Shown here piece by piece: positions 46,001 to 59,800 of a stretch of 64,000 nt of DNA. The notes below the pieces were generated by a model. That model had not been told where the DNA came from and did not search any database. It saw nothing but the letters and a program-made list of their open reading frames with translations. The stretch's first letter is position 1; every line of letters begins with the position of its first letter. Location of the stretch: NCBI GenBank assembly GCA_032622095.1, contig CP136061.1:169081107-169145106 (forward strand). The letters are read 5' to 3'. A program made the position numbers and the translations under genes. The stretch is from Siphonodentalium dalli (Eukaryota; Mollusca; Scaphopoda; Gadilida; Siphonodentaliidae).

Positions 46001-49000
46001 TGGCACAAGCTGTCGCTATATGGCCACATAATCATCATGTGTACCCGCCTTACTGAAAACCCGGACCAGTTGACCGTCGGTTGACCACCTACAGATATCA
46101 TGGGGGGATGGCAAATAAGAAATCGACAAATTTTGAAGGAAATTTCGTATAGTTTGAACATTTAGTGGCACAAGCTGTCGCTATATGGCCACATAATCAT
46201 CATTTGTACCCGCCTTACTGAAAACCCGGACCAGTTGACCGTCGGTTGACCACCTACAGATATCATGGGGGGATGGCAAATAAGAAATCGACAAATTTTG
46301 AAGGAAATTTCGTATAGTTTGAACATTTAGTGGTACAAGCTGTCGCTATATGGCCACATAATCACCATTTGTACCCGCCTTACTGAAAACCCGGACCAGT
46401 TGACCGTCGGTTGACCACCCACAGATACCCTGGGGGGATGGCAAATAAGAAATCGAAAATTTTTGAAGGAAATTTCGTATAGTTTGAACATTTAGTGGCA
46501 CAAGCTGTCGCTATATGGCCACATAATCATCATTTGTACCCGCCTTACTGAAAACCCGGACCAGTTGACCGTCGGTTGACCACCCACAGATATCCTGGGG
46601 GGATGGCAAATAAGGAATCGACAAATTTTGAAGGAAATTTCGTATAGTTTGAACATTTAGTGGCACAAGCTGTCGCTATATGGCCACATAATCATCATTT
46701 GTACCCGCCTTACTGAAAACCCGGACCAGTTGACCGTCGGTTGACCACCCACAGATATCCTGGGGGGATGGCAAATAAGGAATCGACAAATTTTGAAGGA
46801 AATTTCGTATAGTTTGAACATTTAGTGGCACAAGCTGTCGCTATATGGCCACATAATCATCATTTGTACCCGCCTTACTGAAAACCCGGACCAGTTGACC
46901 GTCGGTTGACCACCCACAGATATCCTGGGGGGATGGCAAATAAGAAATCGACAAATTTTGTATAGTTTGAACATTTAGTGGCACAAGCTGTCGCTATATG
47001 GCCACATAATCACCATTTGTACCCGCCTTACTGAAAACCCTTACCAGTTGACCGTCGGTTGACCACCCACAGATACCCTGGGGGGATGGCAAATAAGAAA
47101 TCGACAAATTTTGAAGGAAATTTCGTATAGTTTGAACATTTAGTGGCACAAGCTGTCGCTATATGGCCACATAATCATCATTTGTACCCGCCTTACTGAA
47201 AACACGGACCAGTTGACCGTCGGTTGACCACCCACAGATATCCTGGGGGGATGGCAAATAAGGAATCGACAAATTTTGAAGAAAATTTCGTATAGTTTGA
47301 ACATTTAGTGGCACAAGCTGTCGCTATATGGCCACATAATCATCATTTGTACCCGCCTTACTGAAAACCCCGACCAGTTGACCGTCGGTTGACCACCCAC
47401 AGATATCCTGGGGGGATGGCAAATAAGGAATCGACAAATTTTGTATAGTTTGAACATTTAGTGGCACAAGCTGTCGCTATATGGCCACATAATCAACATT
47501 TGTACCCGCCTTACTGAAAACCCTTACCAGTTGACCGTCGGTTGACCACCCACAGATACCCTGGGGGGATGGCAAATAAGAAATCGACAAATTTTGAAGG
47601 AAATTTCGTATAGTTTGAACATTTAGTGGCACAAGCTGTCGCTATATGGCCACATAATCATCATTTGTACCCGCCTTACTGAAAACACGGACCAGTTGAC
47701 CGTCGGTTGACCACCCACAGATATCCTGGGGGGATGGCAAATAAGGAATCGACAAATTTTGAAGAAAATTTCGTATAGTTTGAACATTTAGTGGCACAAG
47801 CTGTCGCTATATGGCCACATAATCATCATTTGTACCCGCCTTACTGAAAACCCCGACCAGTTGACCGTCGGTTGACCACCCACAGATATCCTGGGGGGAT
47901 GGCAAATAAGGAATCGACAAATTTTGAAGGAAATTTCATATAGTTTGAACATTTAGTGGCACAAGCTGACGCTATATGGCCACATATTCATCATTTGTAC
48001 CCGCCTTACTGAAAACCCGGACCAGTTGACCGTCGGTTGACCACCCACAGATATCCTGGGGGGATGGCAAATAAGAAATCGACAAATTTTGAATGAAATT
48101 TCGTATAGTTTGAACATTTAGTGGCACAAGCTGTCGCTATATGGCCACATAATCACCATTTGTACCCGCCTTACTGAAAACCCGGACCAGTTGACCGTCG
48201 GTTGACCACCCACAGATATCCTGGGGGGATGGCAAATAAGAAATCGAAAAATTTTGAAGGAAATTTCGTATAGTTTGAACATTTAGTGGCACAAGCTGTC
48301 GCTATATGGCCACATAATCATCATTTGTACCCGCCTTACTGAAAACCCGGACCAGTTGACCGTCGGTTGACCACCCACAGATATCCTGGGGGGATGGCAA
48401 ATAAGGAATCGACAAATTTTGAAGGAAATTTCGTATAGTTTGAACATTTAGTGGCACAAGCTGTCGCTATATGGCCACATAATCATCATTTGTACCCGCC
48501 TTACTGAAAACCCGGACCAGTTGACCGTCGGTTGACCACCCACAGATATCCTGGGGGGATGGCAAATAAGAAATCGAAAAATTTTGAAGGAAATTTCGTA
48601 TAGTTTGAACATTTAGTGGCACAAGCTGTCGCTATATGGCCACATAATCATCATTTGTACCCGCCTTACTGAAAACCCGGACCAGTTGACCGTCGGTTGA
48701 CCACCCACAGATATCCTGGGGGGATGGCAAATAAGGAATCGACAAATTTTGAAGGAAATTTCGTATAGTTTGAACATTTAGTGGCACAAGCTGTCGCTAT
48801 ATGGCCACATAATCATCATTTGTACCCGCCTTACTGAAAACCCGGACCAGTTGACCGTCGGTTGACCACCCACAGATATCCTGGGGGGATGGCAAATAAG
48901 GAATCGACAAATTTTGAAGGAAATTTCATATAGTTTGAACATTTAGTGGCACAAGCTGTCGCTATATGGCCACATAATCACCATTTGTACCCGCCTTACT

Positions 49001-50814
49001 GAAAACCCGGACCAGTTGACCGTCGGTTGACCACCCACAGATATCCTGGGGGGATGGCAAATAAGGAATCGACAAATTTTGAAGAAAATTTCGTATAGTT
49101 TGAACATTTAGTGGCACAAGCTGTCGCTATATGGCCACATAATCATCATTTGTACCCGCCTTACTGAAAACCCCGACCAGTTGACCGTCGGTTGACCACC
49201 CACAGATATCCTGGGGGGATGGCAAATAAGGAATCAACAAATTTTGAAGGAAATTTCATATAGTTTGAACATTTAGTGGCACAAGCTGTCGCTATATGGC
49301 CACATATTCATCATTTGTACCCGCCTTACTGAAAACCCGGACCAGTTGACCGTCGGTTGACCACCCACAGATATCCTGGGGGGATGGCAAATAAGAAATC
49401 GACAAATTTTGAATGAAATTTCGTATAGTTTGAACATTTAGTGGCACAAGCTGTCGCTATATGGCCACATAATCACCATTTGTACCCGCCTTACTGAAAA
49501 CCCGGACCAGTTGACCGTCGGTTGACCACCCACAGATATCCTGGGGGGATGGCAAATAAGAAATCGAAAATTTTTGAAGGAAATTTCGTATAGTTTGAAC
49601 ATTTAGTGGCACAAGCTGTCGCTATATGGCCACATAATCATCATTTGTACCCGCCTTACTGAAAACCCGGACCAGTTGACCGTCGGTTGACCACCCACAG
49701 ATATCCTGGGGGGATGGCAAATAAGGAATCGACAAATTTTGAAGGAAATTTCGTATAGTTTGAACATTTAGTGGCACAAGCTGTCGCTATATGGCCACAT
49801 AATCATCATGTGTACCCGCCTTACTGAAAACCCGGACCAGTTGACCGTCGGTTGACCACCTACAGATATCATGGGGGGATGGCAAATAAGAAATCGACAA
49901 ATTTTGAAGGAAATTTCGTATAGTTTGAACATTTAGTGGCACAAGCTGTCGCTATATGGCCACATAATCATCATTTGTACCCGCCTTACTGAAAACCCGG
50001 ACCAGTTGACCGTCGGTTGACCACCTACAGATATCATGGGGGGATGGCAAATAAGAAATCGACAAATTTTGAAGGAAATTTCGTATAGTTTGAACATTTA
50101 GTGGTACAAGCTGTCGCTATATGGCCACATAATCACCATTTGTACCCGCCTTACTGAAAACCCGGACCAGTTGACCGTCGGTTGACCACCCACAGATACC
50201 CTGGGGGGATGGCAAATAAGAAATCGAAAATTTTTGAAGGAAATTTCGTATAGTTTGAACATTTAGTGGCACAAGCTGTCGCTATATGGCCACATAATCA
50301 TCATTTGTACCCGCCTTACTGAAAACCCGGACCAGTTGACCGTCGGTTGACCACCCACAGATATCCTGGGGGGATGGCAAATAAGGAATCGACAAATTTT
50401 GAAGGAAATTTCGTATAGTTTGAACATTTAGTGGCACAAGCTGTCGCTATATGGCCACATAATCATCATTTGTACCCGCCTTACTGAAAACCCGGACCAG
50501 TTGACCGTCGGTTGACCACCCACAGATATCCTGGGGGGATGGCAAATAAGGAATCGACAAATTTTGAAGGAAATTTCGTATAGTTTGAACATTTAGTGGC
50601 ACAAGCTGTCGCTATATGGCCACATAATCATCATTTGTACCCGCCTTACTGAAAACCCGGACCAGTTGACCGTCGGTTGACCACCCACAGATATCCTGGG
50701 GGGATGGCAAATAAGAAATCGACAAATTTTGTATAGTTTGAACATTTAGTGGCACAAGCTGTCGCTATATGGCCACATAATCACCATTTGTACCCGCCTT
50801 ACTGAAAACCCTTA
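34081..50814. repeat. Higher-order repeat unit of the satellite: 102 monomers, 16,734 bp (copy 1)
   Basis: Rare variants return exactly 16,734 bp later. TGAATACCC: 34,731 and 51,465. TACTCGCC: 35,542 and 52,276. TCGATGG: 36,237 and 52,971. CATGTGTACC: 36,031 and 52,765. A short monomer: 46,961 and 63,695. The sum 102 x 165 minus 96 (deleted bases in this unit) equals 16,734. Confidence 0.9.
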
Positions 50815-53800
50815 CCAGTTGACCGTCGGTTGACCACCCACAGATACCCTGGGGGGATGGCAAATAAGAAATCGACAAATTTTGAAGGAAATTTCGTATA
50901 GTTTGAACATTTAGTGGCACAAGCTGTCGCTATATGGCCACATAATCATCATTTGTACCCGCCTTACTGAAAACACGGACCAGTTGACCGTCGGTTGACC
51001 ACCCACAGATATCCTGGGGGGATGGCAAATAAGGAATCGACAAATTTTGAAGAAAATTTCGTATAGTTTGAACATTTAGTGGCACAAGCTGTCGCTATAT
51101 GGCCACATAATCATCATTTGTACCCGCCTTACTGAAAACCCCGACCAGTTGACCGTCGGTTGACCACCCACAGATATCCTGGGGGGATGGCAAATAAGGA
51201 ATCGACAAATTTTGAAGGAAATTTCATATAGTTTGAACATTTAGTGGCACAAGCTGACGCTATATGGCCACATATTCATCATTTGTACCCGCCTTACTGA
51301 AAACCCGGACCAGTTGACCGTCGGTTGACCACCCACAGATATCCTGGGGGGATGGCAAATAAGAAATCGACAAATTTTGAATGAAATTTCGTATAGTTTG
51401 AACATTTAGTGGCACAAGCTGTCGCTATATGGCCACATAATCACCATTTGTACCCGCCTTACTGAATACCCGGACCAGTTGACCGTCGGTTGACCACCCA
51501 CAGATATCCTGGGGGGATGGCAAATAAGAAATCGAAAATTTTTGAAGGAAATTTCGTATAGTTTGAACATTTAGTGGCACAAGCTGTCGCTATATGGCCA
51601 CATAATCATCATTTGTACCCGCCTTACTGAAAACCCGGACCAGTTGACCGTCGGTTGACCACCCACAGATATCCTGGGGGGATGGCAAATAAGGAATCGA
51701 CAAATTTTGAAGGAAATTTCGTATAGTTTGAACATTTAGTGGCACAAGCTGTCGCTATATGGCCACATAATCATCATTTGTACCCGCCTTACTGAAAACC
51801 CGGACCAGTTGACCGTCGGTTGACCACCCACAGATATCCTGGGGGGATGGCAAATAAGGAATCGACAAATTTTGAAGGAAATTTCATATAGTTTGAACAT
51901 TTAGTGGCACAAGCTGTCGCTATATGGCCACATAATCACCATTTGTACCCGCCTTACTGAAAACCCGGACCAGTTGACCGTCGGTTGACCACCCACAGAT
52001 ATCCTGGGGGGATGGCAAATAAGGAATCGACAAATTTTGAAGAAAATTTCGTATAGTTTGAACATTTAGTGGCACAAGCTGTCGCTATATGGCCACATAA
52101 TCATCATTTGTACCCGCCTTACTGAAAACCCCGACCAGTTGACCGTCGGTTGACCACCCACAGATATCCTGGGGGGATGGCAAATAAGGAATCGACAAAT
52201 TTTGAAGGAAATTTCATATAGTTTGAACATTTAGTGGCACAAGCTGTCGCTATATGGCCACATATTCATCATTTGTACTCGCCTTACTGAAAACCCGGAC
52301 CAGTTGACCGTCGGTTGACCACCCACAGATATCCTGGGGGGATGGCAAATAAGAAATCGACAAATTTTGAATGAAATTTCGTATAGTTTGAACATTTAGT
52401 GGCACAAGCTGTCGCTATATGGCCACATAATCACCATTTGTACCCGCCTTACTGAAAACCCGGACCAGTTGACCGTCGGTTGACCACCCACAGATATCCT
52501 GGGGGGATGGCAAATAAGAAATCGAAAATTTTTGAAGGAAATTTCGTATAGTTTGAACATTTAGTGGCACAAGCTGTCGCTATATGGCCACATAATCATC
52601 ATTTGTACCCGCCTTACTGAAAACCCGGACCAGTTGACCGTCGGTTGACCACCCACAGATATCCTGGGGGGATGGCAAATAAGGAATCGACAAATTTTGA
52701 AGGAAATTTCGTATAGTTTGAACATTTAGTGGCACAAGCTGTCGCTATATGGCCACATAATCATCATGTGTACCCGCCTTACTGAAAACCCGGACCAGTT
52801 GACCGTCGGTTGACCACCTACAGATATCATGGGGGGATGGCAAATAAGAAATCGACAAATTTTGAAGGAAATTTCGTATAGTTTGAACATTTAGTGGCAC
52901 AAGCTGTCGCTATATGGCCACATAATCATCATTTGTACCCGCCTTACTGAAAACCCGGACCAGTTGACCGTCGATGGACCACCTACAGATATCATGGGGG
53001 GATGGCAAATAAGAAATCGACAAATTTTGAAGGAAATTTCGTATAGTTTGAACATTTAGTGGTACAAGCTGTCGCTATATGGCCACATAATCACCATTTG
53101 TACCCGCCTTACTGAAAACCCGGACCAGTTGACCACCCACAGATACCCTGGGGGGATGGCAAATAAGAAATCGACAAATTTTGAAGGAAATTTCGTATAG
53201 TTTGAACATTTAGTGGCACAAGCTGTCGCTATATGGCCACATAATCATCATTTGTACCCGCCTTACTGAAAACCCGGACCAGTTGACCGTCGGTTGACCA
53301 CCCACAGATATCCTGGGGGATGGCAAATAAGGAATCGACAAATTTTGAAGGAAATTTTGTATAGTTTGAACATTTAGTGGCACAAGCTGTCGCTATATGG
53401 CCACATAATCATCATTTGTACCCGCCTTACTGAAAACACGGACCAGTTGACTGTCGGTTGACCACCCACAGATATCCTGGGGGGATGGCAAATAAGGAAT
53501 CTTCAAATTTTGAAGGAAATTTCGTATAGTTTGAACATTTAGTGGCACAAGCTGTCGCTATATGGCCACATAATCATCATTTGTACCCGCCTTACTGAAA
53601 ACCCGGACCAGTTGACCGTCGGTTGACCACCCACAGATATCCAGGGGGGATGGCAAATAAGAAATCGACAAATTTTGTATAGTTTGAACATTTAGTGGCA
53701 CAAGCTGTCGCTATATGGCCACATAATCACCATTTGTACCCGCCTTACTGAAAACCCTTACCAGTTGACCGTCGGTTGACCACCCACAGATACCCTGGGG

Positions 53801-56800
53801 GGATGGCAAATAAGAAATCGACAAATTTTGAAGGAAATTTCGTATAGTTTGAACATTTAGTGGCACAAGCTGTCGCTATATGGCCACATAATCATCATTT
53901 GTACCCGCCTTACTGAAAACACGGACCAGTTGACCGTCGGTTGACCACCCACAGATATCCTGGGGGGATGGCAAATAAGGAATCGACAAATTTTGAAGAA
54001 AATTTCGTATAGTTTGAACATTTAGTGGCACAAGCTGTCGCTATATGGCCACATAATCATCATTTGTACCCGCCTTACTGAAAACCCCGACCAGTTGACC
54101 GTCGGTTGACCACCCACAGATATCCTGGGGGGATGGCAAATAAGGAATCGACAAATTTTGAAGGAAATTTCATATAGTTTGAACATTTAGTGGCACAAGC
54201 TGACGCTATATGGCCACATATTCATCATTTGTACCCGCCTTACTGAAAACCCGGACCAGTTGACCGTCGGTTGACCACCCACAGATATCCTGGGGGGATG
54301 GCAAATAAGAAATCGACAAATTTTGAATGAAATTTCGTATAGTTTGAACATTTAGTGGCACAAGCTGTCGCTATATGGCCACATAATCACCATTTGTACC
54401 CGCCTTACTGAAAACCCGGACCAGTTGACCGTCGGTTGACCACCCACAGATATCCTGGGGGGATGGCAAATAAGAAATCGAAAAATTTTGAAGGAAATTT
54501 CGTATAGTTTGAACATTTAGTGGCACAAGCTGTCGCTATATGGCCACATAATCATCATTTGTACCCGCCTTACTGAAAACCCGGACCAGTTGACCGTCGG
54601 TTGACCACCCACAGATATCCTGGGGGGATGGCAAATAAGGAATCGACAAATTTTGAAGGAAATTTCGTATAGTTTGAACATTTAGTGGCACAAGCTGTCG
54701 CTATATGGCCACATAATCATCATTTGTACCCGCCTTACTGAAAACCCGGACCAGTTGACCGTCGGTTGACCACCCACAGATATCCTGGGGGGATGGCAAA
54801 TAAGGAATCGACAAATTTTGAAGGAAATTTCATATAGTTTGAACATTTAGTGGCACAAGCTGTCGCTATATGGCCACATAATCACCATTTGTACCCGCCT
54901 TACTGAAAACCCGGACCAGTTGACCGTCGGTTGACCACCCACAGATATCCTGGGGGGATGGCAAATAAGGAATCGACAAATTTTGAAGAAAATTTCGTAT
55001 AGTTTGAACATTTAGTGGCACAAGCTGTCGCTATATGGCCACATAATCATCATTTGTACCCGCCTTACTGAAAACCCCGACCAGTTGACCGTCGGTTGAC
55101 CACCCACAGATATCCTGGGGGGATGGCAAATAAGGAATCAACAAATTTTGAAGGAAATTTCATATAGTTTGAACATTTAGTGGCACAAGCTGTCGCTATA
55201 TGGCCACATATTCATCATTTGTACCCGCCTTACTGAAAACCCGGACCAGTTGACCGTCGGTTGACCACCCACAGATATCCTGGGGGGATGGCAAATAAGA
55301 AATCGACAAATTTTGAATGAAATTTCGTATAGTTTGAACATTTAGTGGCACAAGCTGTCGCTATATGGCCACATAATCACCATTTGTACCCGCCTTACTG
55401 AAAACCCGGACCAGTTGACCGTCGGTTGACCACCCACAGATATCCTGGGGGGATGGCAAATAAGAAATCGAAAATTTTTGAAGGAAATTTCGTATAGTTT
55501 GAACATTTAGTGGCACAAGCTGTCGCTATATGGCCACATAATCATCATTTGTACCCGCCTTACTGAAAACCCGGACCAGTTGACCGTCGGTTGACCACCC
55601 ACAGATATCCTGGGGGGATGGCAAATAAGGAATCGACAAATTTTGAAGGAAATTTCGAATAGTTTGAACATTTAGTGGCACAAGCTGTCGCTATATGGCC
55701 ACATAATCATCATGTGTACCCGCCTTACTGAAAACCCGGACCAGTTGACCGTCGGTTGACCACCTACAGATATCATGGGGGGATGGCAAATAAGAAATCG
55801 ACAAATTTTGAAGGAAATTTCGTATAGTTTGAACATTTAGTGGCACAAGCTGTCGCTATATGGCCACATAATCATCATTTGTACCCGCCTTACTGAAAAC
55901 CCGGACCAGTTGACCGTCGGTTGACCACCTACAGATATCATGGGGGGATGGCAAATAAGAAATCGACAAATTTTGAAGGAAATTTCGTATAGTTTGAACA
56001 TTTAGTGGTACAAGCTGTCGCTATATGGCCACATAATCACCATTTGTACCCGCCTTACTGAAAACCCGGACCAGTTGACCGTCGGTTGACCACCCACAGA
56101 TACCCTGGGGGGATGGCAAATAAGAAATCGAAAATTTTTGAAGGAAATTTCGTATAGTTTGAACATTTAGTGGCACAAGCTGTCGCTATATGGCCACATA
56201 ATCATCATTTGTACCCGCCTTACTGAAAACCCGGACCAGTTGACCGTCGGTTGACCACCCACAGATATCCTGGGGGGATGGCAAATAAGGAATCGACAAA
56301 TTTTGAAGGAAATTTCGTATAGTTTGAACATTTAGTGGCACAAGCTGTCGCTATATGGCCACATAATCATCATTTGTACCCGCCTTACTGAAAACCCGGA
56401 CCAGTTGACCGTCGGTTGACCACCCACAGATATCCTGGGGGGATGGCAAATAAGGAATCGACAAATTTTGAAGGAAATTTCGTATAGTTTGAACATTTAG
56501 TGGCACAAGCTGTCGCTATATGGCCACATAATCATCATTTGTACCCGCCTTACTGAAAACCCGGACCAGTTGACCGTCGGTTGACCACCCACAGATATCC
56601 TGGGGGGATGGCAAATAAGAAATCGACAAATTTTGTATAGTTTGAACATTTAGTGGCACAAGCTGTCGCTATATGGCCACATAATCACCATTTGTACCCG
56701 CCTTACTGAAAACCCTTACCAGTTGACCGTCGGTTGACCACCCACAGATACCCTGGGGGGATGGCAAATAAGAAATCGACAAATTTTGAAGGAAATTTCG

Positions 56801-59800
56801 TATAGTTTGAACATTTAGTGGCACAAGCTGTCGCTATATGGCCACATAATCATCATTTGTACCCGCCTTACTGAAAACACGGACCAGTTGACCGTCGGTT
56901 GACCACCCACAGATATCCTGGGGGGATGGCAAATAAGGAATCGACAAATTTTGAAGAAAATTTCGTATAGTTTGAACATTTAGTGGCACAAGCTGTCGCT
57001 ATATGGCCACATAATCATCATTTGTACCCGCCTTACTGAAAACCCCGACCAGTTGACCGTCGGTTGACCACCCACAGATATCCTGGGGGGATGGCAAATA
57101 AGGAATCGACAAATTTTGTATAGTTTGAACATTTAGTGGCACAAGCTGTCGCTATATGGCCACATAATCACCATTTGTACCCGCCTTACTGAAAACCCTT
57201 ACCAGTTGACCGTCGGTTGACCACCCACAGATACCCTGGGGGGATGGCAAATAAGAAATCGACAAATTTTGAAGGAAATTTCGTATAGTTTGAACATTTA
57301 GTGGCACAAGCTGTCGCTATATGGCCACATAATCATCATTTGTACCCGCCTTACTGAAAACACGGACCAGTTGACCGTCGGTTGACCACCCACAGATATC
57401 CTGGGGGGATGGCAAATAAGGAATCGACAAATTTTGAAGAAAATTTCGTATAGTTTGAACATTTAGTGGCACAAGCTGTCGCTATATGGCCACATAATCA
57501 TCATTTGTACCCGCCTTACTGAAAACCCCGACCAGTTGACCGTCGGTTGACCACCCACAGATATCCTGGGGGGATGGCAAATAAGGAATCGACAAATTTT
57601 GAAGGAAATTTCATATAGTTTGAACATTTAGTGGCACAAGCTGACGCTATATGGCCACATATTCATCATTTGTACCCGCCTTACTGAAAACCCGGACCAG
57701 TTGACCGTCGGTTGACCACCCACAGATATCCTGGGGGGATGGCAAATAAGAAATCGACAAATTTTGAATGAAATTTCGTATAGTTTGAACATTTAGTGGC
57801 ACAAGCTGTCGCTATATGGCCACATAATCACCATTTGTACCCGCCTTACTGAAAACCCGGACCAGTTGACCGTCGGTTGACCACCCACAGATATCCTGGG
57901 GGGATGGCAAATAAGAAATCGAAAAATTTTGAAGGAAATTTCGTATAGTTTGAACATTTAGTGGCACAAGCTGTCGCTATATGGCCACATAATCATCATT
58001 TGTACCCGCCTTACTGAAAACCCGGACCAGTTGACCGTCGGTTGACCACCCACAGATATCCTGGGGGGATGGCAAATAAGGAATCGACAAATTTTGAAGG
58101 AAATTTCGTATAGTTTGAACATTTAGTGGCACAAGCTGTCGCTATATGGCCACATAATCATCATTTGTACCCGCCTTACTGAAAACCCGGACCAGTTGAC
58201 CGTCGGTTGACCACCCACAGATATCCTGGGGGGATGGCAAATAAGGAATCGACAAATTTTGAAGGAAATTTCATATAGTTTGAACATTTAGTGGCACAAG
58301 CTGTCGCTATATGGCCACATAATCACCATTTGTACCCGCCTTACTGAAAACCCGGACCAGTTGACCGTCGGTTGACCACCCACAGATATCCTGGGGGGAT
58401 GGCAAATAAGGAATCGACAAATTTTGAAGAAAATTTCGTATAGTTTGAACATTTAGTGGCACAAGCTGTCGCTATATGGCCACATAATCATCATTTGTAC
58501 CCGCCTTACTGAAAACCCCGACCAGTTGACCGTCGGTTGACCACCCACAGATATCCTGGGGGGATGGCAAATAAGGAATCAACAAATTTTGAAGGAAATT
58601 TCATATAGTTTGAACATTTAGTGGCACAAGCTGTCGCTATATGGCCACATATTCATCATTTGTACCCGCCTTACTGAAAACCCGGACCAGTTGACCGTCG
58701 GTTGACCACCCACAGATATCCTGGGGGGATGGCAAATAAGAAATCGACAAATTTTGAATGAAATTTCGTATAGTTTGAACATTTAGTGGCACAAGCTGTC
58801 GCTATATGGCCACATAATCACCATTTGTACCCGCCTTACTGAAAACCCGGACCAGTTGACCGTCGGTTGACCACCCACAGATATCCTGGGGGGATGGCAA
58901 ATAAGAAATCGAAAATTTTTGAAGGAAATTTCGTATAGTTTGAACATTTAGTGGCACAAGCTGTCGCTATATGGCCACATAATCATCATTTGTACCCGCC
59001 TTACTGAAAACCCGGACCAGTTGACCGTCGGTTGACCACCCACAGATATCCTGGGGGGATGGCAAATAAGGAATCGACAAATTTTGAAGGAAATTTCGTA
59101 TAGTTTGAACATTTAGTGGCACAAGCTGTCGCTATATGGCCACATAATCATCATGTGTACCCGCCTTACTGAAAACCCGGACCAGTTGACCGTCGGTTGA
59201 CCACCTACAGATATCATGGGGGGATGGCAAATAAGAAATCGACAAATTTTGAAGGAAATTTCGTATAGTTTGAACATTTAGTGGCACAAGCTGTCGCTAT
59301 ATGGCCACATAATCATCATTTGTACCCGCCTTACTGAAAACCCGGACCAGTTGACCGTCGGTTGACCACCTACAGATATCATGGGGGGATGGCAAATAAG
59401 AAATCGACAAATTTTGAAGGAAATTTCGTATAGTTTGAACATTTAGTGGTACAAGCTGTCGCTATATGGCCACATAATCACCATTTGTACCCGCCTTACT
59501 GAAAACCCGGACCAGTTGACCGTCGGTTGACCACCCACAGATACCCTGGGGGGATGGCAAATAAGAAATCGAAAATTTTTGAAGGAAATTTCGTATAGTT
59601 TGAACATTTAGTGGCACAAGCTGTCGCTATATGGCCACATAATCATCATTTGTACCCGCCTTACTGAAAACCCGGACCAGTTGACCGTCGGTTGACCACC
59701 CACAGATATCCTGGGGGGATGGCAAATAAGGAATCGACAAATTTTGAAGGAAATTTCGTATAGTTTGAACATTTAGTGGCACAAGCTGTCGCTATATGGC

